A stretch of 64,000 bases of DNA, taken from the NCBI RefSeq assembly GCF_030247185.1, contig NC_080571.1, positions 352,404,254 to 352,468,253 of the forward strand, read 5' to 3'. Shown here piece by piece: positions 55,419-64,000 of the stretch; position 1 is the first letter of the stretch, and every line of letters begins with the position of its first letter. The translations under genes and the position numbers were made by a program. A model generated the notes under the pieces. The model did no database searches and was not told the DNA's origin. It worked only from the letters and a program-made list of their open reading frames with translations. Source of the stretch: Malaya genurostris. Lineage: Eukaryota > Arthropoda > Insecta > Diptera > Culicidae.

Positions 55419-58400
55419 GATGTCTGGCAAGAAATGTGGATTCACGAGTTTCGAATAAAACTTCACTAGTTAGGTCCTTAAAACGCGTTCTGTGTATTCG
55501 ATGATGAGCTAGAACAATACCCGTACGTTTTTCTTGCAGACGTTTATAGACTTCATATTTCTAACTATCCAGATGGTCTTTGATTGCTCATACGCCTTTT
55601 AATCAAGCTGTTTTCTAATATACCATTCGTATTCCACGTATGGAGACAAATATCGATTTAATAAGTTTATGAAAAAGGAAAAATAGAAAAAATTGAATCT
55701 GACCTACAGTGGGATTCCAAACGTTATTTTAAGCAAAGGAAATCATCATATCATGGATAGGATGATGAATCCTTTAATCGTAATTTTTTGTCTATATCAA
55801 CATTCATCCAATTGAAGTACGGCAAAAACAAAATGCTACATGAAAAGCAACAGTAGCACAAAATAATACCTCAGCAGTCCCCCCAAAACGATAATAAACA
55901 AAAGCGTGGAAATTACATTTTCGCATCCCCGCGTGCTCTGCCATCAAGTACACTGATAGGATGAATCTGATTTGTCTTGTATTCATTTTCTCTCGCTCTT
56001 TTTGTACGCGTTTTCCAATGAAATGCATACATATAGCACCGAATAACGCTCCCTGTTATTTATTTGCTTTTTATTTTGGCTACCGAATTTATTTGACGTA
56101 ATGAATCTGGTTTAATTGAATTTCAAATTTCTAAATTTCAAACAATTTTTTCTCAAGATTTATGTTGCGTTCCAACTCCATTCGAATTCACACTCACCCA
56201 AACAGAAGGATAAAAACGTCGTTCGTATGCCTTGTAGTGCTATGCACGATTGTTCTGTTCTTTGTCGAATTTCGATTTCTTTCGGTTGTTTTTTTCTGCC
56301 GTTTCTCATCACGTCCTACCTTGAATCCGTTGCACGGCCCGCACCTTTTGAGTAAAGGTGCTCCTTCTTTTTAATTAGTCTTTAATCTTTCTTCTATAAG
56401 ACGTACATGTACGGCACCATCATCCAGGGCTGACTCTTGCTCTGGTACCAAACTTCTTCCACCAGATGTTCTACACCAAGTGTGACAGTCATCCACTGAC
56501 TTACACCATGTGCGTGTCGAAAATCCAAGTATTGCTGCTGTTCAGAAATTAACCACCGATCGAATTTTCAAATTCCAAATTCAATGTCTGCCGGAGATGT
56601 GGATTAAAATAAATATCCCCGCTTTAAGCAGTTCATCTTCATGGAAAAGTTAGTTGATCAGGGCGGAAGGAATGAATGGTGTGGTTTTGCAATTGATGAA
56701 GTGTACATGTATATATGGAAACCGTCCAGCAAAAACAAAATTGAAACCGGGAAGCCGATACCTCTCAGAATTCCCGGCACCATTTGGCTGCCACCAGTCA
56801 GCGCTGTTGTGTGTATGGTTGAACATTTTTCTTCGCTTCGCGGAATTGAACATTAATGTCTATGGCCCCGTTAGCGTCGGGAATTATTATAACAAATGAT
56901 AAATTTAATTGTTAATACTAGCTTCTTTCGCGCTCGAAAACCGGTGGTTATGCCTTAAATCAAGGTGTAATTTTTTATTAAAATATGATCTGGATTTTAT
57001 CAAGCCAGTCGATGGCACGCGGGCGGTTTTCAGTTGGTAAATATTTACGCTTCCGAGAAAACGCTGTGCAGGTTAATCAACATTTTTGATGTTTTATTAT
57101 AATTACCAATCCGATCGAGCTGTGGCTGTTGAGGAAAATGTGCTGCTTTGCGTTCTGGTACCATGACGTCCGAGATCGATTATTCGTAACGTAAGCGTTC
57201 AGATCAACATTCAAGAGACTTCGTGAAGTACTTTCCACTTATTGCAGTATTTGACGTTTTATACTTGTTTTATGTTTTTTAAGAAACGTTTCCAAGTTTA
57301 CTTGTCATTGGGTGAGATTAAAAGCTTCACTGATGTTGCAATTGATGTAATGTTTTTTTTTCGTGTCTTACAGATATTTTGCCATCATTGCACAAATGCA
57401 ATCACGCAGTCGCATCTCACTCATAATTGCCAACATTGGGATAATTTCGTCACGATCGATCACCTTTGCCGGTTACCACCAGCTGTGTCGAACTGGCTTC
57501 TTAATAGACACGCACGTCAGCTCACCATTCGGCAAACCAATTTAAACAAACAGTAGCATTACGGATCGCGGCAGGTGAGCTCAAATGTGAAGCAGGCAGA
57601 AAGTGATATGCCACTCCGCTCCTATACACATTATTATGGGCCGCCCGGTTGTAGCGATCAGCGACGACCGTGTCCAAGCTCAACGGTATCAATTTTTTTT
57701 ATTATTCGTCAAACCATGGGTCTGCTTGGGAACGAATGCTTTCATTTTTTTTTTAATTTTGTGTGCGAAACGGTGTATGGGAAAATGAAACACTTCCAAT
57801 ATCCCAGAATACGATACGAAGAGAAATCGTGAACAGTTTAATGATTCTAGTTTGAAAGATGAAATATGATTCAAGAGACAAGCTATATCGACCAGAGAGA
57901 ACAAGAAAGACTATAAAAACACCTACCATGCGATGAATTTTAAGAAAATTGTTCGCTGACAACATTATTGCTAATTCAATTAAATTAAATAAATTATTAT
58001 TATTATATTCTGAATAAATTGCGCTTATTCAAATTTGTTTCGTTTCGTATCCGGGCCACGAAGAAAAAAACATTCATGAATAGGTGAGAGACCGTACGGT
58101 CAAACAAAGGTACAAGAGCGAAGGTAATCCCACATATAATAATAAAACTAATATATCTTAACTGTATTGATCTTATGGAGCTAACTAATTCGCTTTGTTG
58201 AATTTATGTAGTAGAGGGATAACAATTGCTATGGTGAACAAAACTATTTATTCTAGAAGCAAAAATTTACTGAAATTAACCGATTTACTGTACAATACGT
58301 ACGTAGATCACAGCGAAAAAAAGAGCTCCCTCGACTAAGAACAGATCTCAATACGAACGACGCTTTTACTAACTTAAGATAAATTATAAATTTAGTCGAA

Positions 58401-58600
58401 GCACACATCTTCTTACTAAAAAATTAGGAACTTGTCCGTGAGTTTTAGGATCTCGTCTGACTAGATCTCGGATCCTTCGAATGGCCAAGTCAGAATTCTT
58501 TTAGGTTAAGACGTATTGGTTGTCTGGTGACATTTTTATGTTAAACTAATTGAAGTGTTGGGCGTTCACTATGATAGCCAGGTATGAGGTGGAAGATTGA
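55419..58600. other. Long stretch without a recognisable gene
   Basis: No transposon or protein similarity recognised. Overlapping frames of 60-105 codons at 56116-56374, 56641-56899 and 57242-57965 occur in several frames at once, which speaks for locally low stop density rather than genes. Confidence 0.35.
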
Positions 58601-58601
58601 A

Positions 58602-59773
58602 GACTGTCCCAGAAAGTATGGACGCAACCAAAAACCACTTGTGCAGGTGTTTATTCGTTTTCATTAGTTTGTTTCGAAATGCGTGGACTTTCAGCAGAAC
58701 AACGTCGAAAAATTGTGTACAAATGGTGCACAGAATGCGGACTGTCACTGAGAAAGATAGCAAAAATGGAAGGAGTAAGTGAAAAAGCCGTGCGAAATGC
58801 AATCAGGAAGTTCGGTGAGGATAAACCGAAAACGGGTCGAAAAAAAGGTACTGCTAACCCTCAGTTGGATAAACGTATACTGAAGGCGTTCGAGCAAAAG
58901 AAGGAGGTTTCAGTTCGGGATGTGGCCAAAAAAGTGGGCACTTCGTAGTCAAATGTTCTTCGTGCTAAAGAACGTTTGAATATTCGAACCTATAAGAAGC
59001 AGAAACAACCAAAACGTAGTCCGAAACAAGAAGCATCGATCAGGCCGAGGATTCGAAAGCTGTACAATACGATTCTTGTTGGAAATTTGAACTGCATAAT
59101 CATGGACGACGAAACCTACGTGAAACTCGATTACAAAGTGGCAAGGCAAGTGTTAAACCAGTCCGAGACATCGATTGAAGTCGAAAAATTTGGTAAGAAA
59201 GCTATGTTCTAGCAAGCAATTTGTAGCTGCGGTAAGTTTTTCGAAACCCTTCATCACCAATGCTTCAATGAACAGCGAAATATACATCAAGGAATGTTTA
59301 CAAAAACGACTTCTATCCATGATTCGAAGCCACAAGCATCCTGTTGTATTCTGGCCAGATCTTGCTTCTTGCCACTACTCGAAATCGACGGTGGAATGGT
59401 ATACTACCAAAAATGTCACTTTCGTCTCAAAAGACATGAATCCACCAAATTGCCCACAACTTCGACAAATTTTGGGCATTAACGAAGGCACATCATAGGA
59501 AACATGTCTCAGCAGCCGAAACCATTCAACAGTTCGAAAAAGATTGGAAAAAAGTGTCAAAACTTGTCGCCAAGAAGTCTGTACGGAAATTAATGAGGAA
59601 CGTTCGCAAGAAGGTGCGCCAGCTAGTCTACAATGGCTAAGTAGCAAATATCGAGAATAATATTCTGTTGTTGTAGTTTAATATTATCAGTACATCGAAC
59701 AAAATTTGAATATCTAACACTTGTGAATTATTTGCAGCGAAATCAAAGTACGTCCATACTTTCTGGGACAGTC
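58602..59773 (+). mobile_element. DD37E (ITmD37E-type) transposon, inactive
   Basis: The terminal inverted repeats are perfect over 23 bp (GACTGTCCCAGAAAGTATGG and on). The interior encodes a transposase with a paired-type DNA-binding domain and a DD37E catalytic layout. The 1,172-bp length is close to a full element. A flanking TA is not evident on the left, so the outermost bases are uncertain. A fragment of the same family lies at 5196-5330. The perfect repeats suggest a fairly recent insertion despite the broken gene. Confidence 0.85.
58679..59640 (+). pseudogene. ITmD37E transposase, broken, catalytic Glu deleted
   Basis: The start MRGLSAEQRRKIVYKWCTEC fits a helix-turn-helix N-terminus. 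A TAG stop (58946-58948) follows KKVGTS, and the frame resumes with NVLRAKERLNIRTYKKQKQP. The first catalytic Asp lies in CIIMDDETYVKL. Frameshift damage follows at about 59200 (around CSSKQFVAAV). The second Asp lies in PVVFWPDLASCHYSKSTVEW. Where the family has CPQLRPIEKFW, eight bases are missing after CPQLR, which removes the catalytic Glu expected 37 residues after the second Asp and shifts the frame. The tail (KHVSAAETIQQFEKDWKKVS) is otherwise intact to TAA. Confidence 0.85.
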
Positions 59774-60119
59774 TTTAGGACAAGACAAGTCAATTTTTGG
59801 CTTGATGCTGTCAGGATGAGAGTCGCTACACAAACAAACCAAGGATCACTATACTAAAACGATAGTTTTTTGATTCATTCGAAATAAATAACTTACTATC
59901 GTCGTCTTTTAACATTATCATAGTATCTCAGTTGAGAACTAATTGGCTGTCAATTAGAATAACTCCACATTTCTCTCTCGGTAACCGGTTGCCTAGAAAT
60001 TGAGGAAAAAAACTCTAAGTTCATTTAACAGCATTTCGTTAGAAATTGACCAATACATTTCAGCTATTTTAAATCAGACGCCAATTATAAATAACTTGTC
60101 AATTCCATTTTTGTACATT
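59774..60119. other. Short unassigned stretch
   Basis: No feature recognised. Confidence 0.4.
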
Positions 60120-61320
60120 GTCTCATATAGGAAAGCTTTGAAAACCGACCTCTAAATCGAGGCCCGCAGGGACTAGTGTCACATACCATGGCTGTGTGTG
60201 CTTGTGTGTGTAGGTAACAAAAATGTGCACTCGATTTTCTCAGAGACCGCTTAAACAATTTTCTTCAACTCCAATTCAAATCGAAGACCTTATAGTCCCA
60301 TACCGTGCCATTGAATTTCATATAGATTCGACTTCCGCTTTCGGAGTTATGCGGTAAAATGAGCAAAGTGAACTAAAAAAGTACACTCGATTTCTCAGAG
60401 ACCGCTCATCCGATTTTCACAAGCTTCAAATAAAAGGTCTTAAAATTTCACATAATCCTATTGAATTTCATACGTAAACAACTTCCGGTTCCGGAATTAC
60501 AGGCTAACAAGTATGAAAAATTCAATTTCTGGAGCGAAAAAATTCGAGCCAAGCACATTCAATTATCCGTATAATTCTTCAACTGGGAAGATATGGCTAG
60601 TTTATTACCAAATACGTTGACTTTGAGCATACCGGATCCTCGTTCCTGGTTCCGGAAGTACCGGGAAAGTAGTCGTGTGCTCCAACACAGAAATCACTTA
60701 AATTTCTCGGAAACGGCTAGACCGATCTTCGCAAACTCAGATTCAAATGAAAAGTATTATGTTCCCATAAGCTAATGTAGAATTTTATCCAGATCCGGCA
60801 TCCGGTTCCGGAAATACAGTGTAGTGTGGATGAAATTGTAACCTGTCATGTAAAGCAGTAATGAAAAAAATGTAAAACTTCTGCTAAATATAGTTCAAAA
60901 CTGTTTCAATTTATAGGTTATGCTAGTTGGTGACCAAACGAACCGATTTCAGCTATCCCGGTCCCGGAAGTAGCTAAAAATTGTGGACAAAAACGAAACT
61001 CTCTTCAAACTCATTCATTTTGCTGGGTCGATTTTCACAAACTTAGACTGAAATAAATGGGTCAACGTCTATAAAAAACAGATTGTCTTTGACCTTTGTT
61101 CGGATGGCACTTGCGGTACCGAAAAAATAGGGTAAGATGTGTTTAAAATTTCAAGCCATTATTTAGAGCGAAGGTTATGTTAGTGTAGTCCCCAACAAAC
61201 TATTTTGTTCTTATTCAATATTGGAAGAAAACTTTTTTTAAGACTCCTTTAGTAATATTAATGGAAACATGAGTTATTACACCACCAGGTGGTTTCAAAC
61301 GGGTTTTATAAAATAATTGT
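60120..61320 (+). repeat. TTCCGG-family dispersed repeat, several units
   Basis: It starts near CTCATATAGGAAAGC (60122) and holds units around GACTTCCGCTTTCGGAGTTA, AACTTCCGGTTCCGGAATTA and GGCATCCGGTTCCGGAAATA. It ends near CACCACCAGGTGGTTTCAAA (61279). Same order of phrases as at 53510-54360 but in the opposite orientation. Confidence 0.6.
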
Positions 61321-61494
61321 ACTTGACATCGTATTTCGAGGTATGATTGGGGATTCGATTGGTTTCAAATCAGTTGATAATTTCAACTTTACCCGATGAA
61401 TGTCATTTCTATATGGAAATATCACACCTTCCCTGTCACACTTGAGGTGATGAAGAGAATTCCTCGGTCACTAGTAGCGACTAGTGTTGAACTA
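61321..61494. other. Short unassigned stretch
   Basis: Nothing recognised. Confidence 0.4.
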
Positions 61495-61772
61495 ATACCG
61501 TTTTCGTTTTAGAACCTACACGCGGGCAACTCTGAATCCGAGTAAAACGAACACGTGGTACGCGCCCTAAACAACACCTCATATAAAAAAGAAAAAAATA
61601 AACAAACTCGCATGGATGCGTGGTGCGACCCGAGGAAATTTTCAGAGCGAAACTTTGCGATTGGAGTCCGATCTAGAGCGACACCAGGTTGCTAAAACAA
61701 ACTCATCAAAAGTTGTTTTGGCGACTCTGGGTCAACTCTCGGGCTGCTCTGATCAATAAACAAAAACGGTAT
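61495..61772. mobile_element. Small MITE with ATACCGTTTT ends
   Basis: The left end ATACCGTTTTCGTTTT and the right end (complement ATACCGTTTTTGTTTA) are inverted copies. Subterminal blocks (GGGCAACTCTGAATCCGAG on the left, GAGAGTTGACCCAGAGTCG read inward on the right) are partly complementary. At 278 bp with no coding frame it is a typical MITE. The target duplication is unclear. Confidence 0.6.
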
Positions 61773-61989
61773 AACATTCCATCCCTTTCCACAGTGACCT
61801 GCATGGGCATGGCAATCTACGCAACTTACGCTACACCAGTATAGTGTCATTTAAAAACGAAACCTACATAAGTCAATTTAGGTTGAACGTTGAGCGTGAT
61901 CAACTACTCTCAAGTATCATGCGTTTGGTTTCAGCCCACAACTCCACAGAGCTTCATGAAAGGCAGCATACATTGTTCCAGTTTAATTT

Positions 61990-62110
61990 TTTTTCAATTA
62001 TAGAGGTTTTAACCTTAAGATCATTCATCTCTTCGGGCCAGAAAAACTATGTGCGGGGTTGGAAATAGAGCCCAGGTGGGCTGTGTCAAAGGCATCGTCT
62101 AACCCATCAC
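61990..62110 (-). repeat. tRNA-derived SINE (type B, copy 2)
   Basis: On the minus strand ATGGGTTAGACGATGCC resembles a tRNA A box. CACCTGGGCTCTATTTCC is a decayed B box (GGTTCGATTCC in copy 1). The tail GAAGAGATGAATGATCTTAA then AAAACCTCTATAATTG ends in an A-rich stretch. Same head-to-tail order as 20375-20550. It lies about 200 bp upstream of the next LINE ORF1. Confidence 0.6.
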
Positions 62111-62319
62111 GTTATAGTCGTCCTCTGATTCTTTCTCATTTACAACATCGAATTTATCGTCTGGTTTGGTTTGGTGATTGTCCGCAGCTCCTGATTGAGT
62201 GATTAAGGCGTCACATGATATGAGGCTAGTTAAAAATACTTGTCGGTACCCACTCTTAACACATAAGATAGTACTTTCCGTAGTTTTTCAGTAACTGAAG
62301 GCACAACAACGACAATAAT
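62111..62319 (+). other. Probable 5' region of the following LINE
   Basis: No gene. It lies directly upstream of the LINE ORF1 frame and may be its 5' untranslated region; no promoter or 5' end could be fixed. Confidence 0.35.
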
Positions 62320-63091
62320 GTGCACTCCAACAGCAACTTCAACACAAATAGTAACAATACCTGCCACAACAATAGCAATAATATGTCATTACAATATACC
62401 TTACCCTTGGACAAGGACTTACTAGCAGCTGCACGGGTTCAATTCTCCGGGCATCCAGGTGCAGATGTTGCCGCAAAATTCATAAATTTTCAAAAAGGTG
62501 AAACAATCAACCCTCACAAAGGAACAAGAAGTATTCAAAACAACACTACTCCGGTTTTAGGAAATAATGACATCAAAGCTACACCACCCACTAACTATGT
62601 GAACACATCTGCAATATCACAGAACATGAATATACCTGCAATATCGCGGACATGAGTACAGACAGCCAATTCGAAATTGATCCAATGCGCTCCCTCCCAA
62701 TGTACGTCTTACTTCACAATCTGCAAATGGCGACGAACGCTTCTTGAAAGCAAAACTTCGAGACCCGAAAATAATGCAAGTCGTCCGTCTGTATTTGTCA
62801 TACATGAAAAATCAACAACCTACAGTATGCATCGAAGCTATGAAACCCACTAGTATAAAAATGCTATTAGCATCAGAAGGCCTTCCAACAACACCTGACT
62901 ACCTCCTACGAATCTTCATCGAAGTGCATCAGGAATATGGAATGAAACCTAATGAAGCGCTGGCCGACCTGGACTCTTATGGGAAATTTTTGACAAGTGA
63001 ACATATCCGCCGACTCCAACTAATCCGGGAAGCCGAACACAATTTTACAAGGCCGAATTTTCGGAAATTACGACGCCCTCTATCGAGGTAG
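62320..63091 (+). pseudogene. LINE ORF1-like protein, frameshifted
   Basis: The first part starts MHSNSNFNTNSNNT (Asn/Ser-rich) and continues LPLDKDLLAAARVQFSGHPG to a stop at 62655. After frame changes near 62690 it continues from FLKAKLRDPKIMQVVRLYLS through GLPTTPDYLLRIFIEVHQEY to FRKLRRPLSR at 63091. I do not recognise a named domain and see no CCHC knuckles. Calling it ORF1 rests on its position just upstream of an endonuclease frame, which opens around its stop. Confidence 0.55.
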
Positions 63092-64000
63092 TATCCTATA
63101 ATGACGCAAGTGACACTACACTTCATTCAAATCCTCAAATTTCTTCGCATTCACAACAGAATGCGATTGAAATTCTTGTCTACTGTCAGAATTTCAATCG
63201 CATGAAAAGCCCAGCCAAAATAAAGGAAATTCAACAAAATATTTTATCATCTTCTCTCTCAGTTATTCTTGGAACTGAAAGTAGTTGGGACGAAAGCGTA
63301 AAATGCGAAGAAATTTTTGGAAATAACTATAACGTATTCCGGCATGACCGTAACTTAGCGCTATCCAACAAAAAATCTGGAGGTGGAGTCTTCATTGCAG
63401 TAAGTGCTGGCTTTTCGTTCGACAAAATTGAAACAAATAAACACAAAGAATTTGAAGATGTTTGGACCGAAGTATTTATATCAGGACAAAAACATATTTT
63501 TGCCTCTGTGTATTTTCCCCCTGAAAATGCTAACAAAACAACTATCGAGCTATTCTTTCAAACCGTAGAAAAAATTATGTCGAATATGGAACCAGAAGTT
63601 AAGTTACACATATACGGTGACCTTAACCAACGAAACGCTCACTTCATCGCCGATGAATAAAATGAATCCTCTCCAATTGCAGGAGGAAATGAAACACTTC
63701 AATTTCTTTTCGACAAAATCTCTTTATTCGGCTTGAATCAAATAAATTTGGGGTAAAATAAACAAAATTCATATCTTGATCTTCTTTTCACAAACTGTAA
63801 AGAAGACTTTTGTGTGAATGCCTCACCAAATCCACTCTGGACAAATAAAGCATTTCACACAGCAATTGAATACTCCATTTTTATGCATAACATGTCTCTC
63901 CCTAACGAAATAGAATACGAGGAAGTGCCAGAATACCACAAAACAAACTGGCAAAATATTTTGAGTATAGAAGGAAACGTCAATGAAGAAGTGGAAAAAT
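63070..64000 (+). pseudogene. LINE ORF2 endonuclease, partial, runs off window
   Basis: The frame opens about 63070; the first good Met is at 63202. APE-type endonuclease landmarks follow: ILVYCQNFNRMKS, LGTESSWDE (catalytic Glu), GGGVFIAVSAG, VYFPPENANKTTIELFF, IYGDLNQRN and, further on, NSYLDLLFTNC. Two in-frame stops (63658-63660 and 63754-63756) break it. After the second stop the frame continues to the window edge with EYEEVPEYHKTNWQNILSIE. The reverse transcriptase would lie beyond the window. Clade probably CR1/Jockey-like, distinct from the Juan-like elements here. Confidence 0.75.

Noticed and set aside
56641..56899. Three overlapping frames of 67-81 codons
   Set aside because: They overlap on both strands with no shared codon signal, motif or splice site, so they reflect low stop density.
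1..64000. Endogenous viral sequences, which are common in mosquito genomes
   Set aside because: I looked for polymerase, capsid and nucleoprotein motifs of RNA viruses in the longer frames and saw none; all polymerase motifs found are LINE reverse transcriptases.

Overview
This is AT-rich, gene-poor DNA from an animal, most likely a culicine mosquito (Aedes-like). That call rests on the transposon content: a Juan-like Jockey-clade retrotransposon, DD34D mariners, a DD37E (ITmD37E-type) transposon, tRNA-derived SINEs and a dispersed family built on the phrase TTCCGGTTCCGGAATTA. The species is an inference. I recognise no intact host protein-coding gene and no functional rRNA, tRNA or CRISPR array. 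Nearly everything identifiable is a mobile element or its relic, and the remainder looks like intergenic or intronic DNA.

Layout. 0-9 kb: a mariner relic with a MITE inside its terminal repeat (3339-4068), a DD37E transposase fragment (5196-5330), a SINE-bearing repeat (5531-6080), the 728-bp element 1 with arrays of a 10-bp motif at both ends (6344-7071), and an element with CACGGA ends (7282-8449). 10-15 kb: a fold-back repeat, a MITE, a degenerate tandem repeat, two more members of the array-ended family (12470-13259 and 13905-14202), and a SINE. 16-31 kb: a 5'-truncated LINE with an 11-bp target duplication, satellite-like TTCCGG repeats, a long element with CCCAAGTAGCA ends, a Juan-like LINE with both ORFs broken, a LINE tail with a 14-bp target duplication, and a deleted mariner. 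31-45 kb: mostly unassigned DNA, one possible exon, a minisatellite, a mariner end and a mariner enlarged by foreign DNA (42493-44418). 46-64 kb: two inverted copies of a roughly 600-bp repeat 7.3 kb apart, small transposase and reverse-transcriptase relics, a DD37E element that lost its catalytic glutamate, more TTCCGG repeats, a MITE, a second SINE type, and the 5' half of another LINE that runs off the window.

The strongest candidate for something new is the array-ended family. Its members share one core, but each carries a different terminal motif (TTTGGCATAA, TTTCGCCGAA or TTCAGCCAAA). In the two complete members that motif is present in both arms in inverted orientation. Those two members also have perfect 8-bp target duplications of the form GTnnnnAC.
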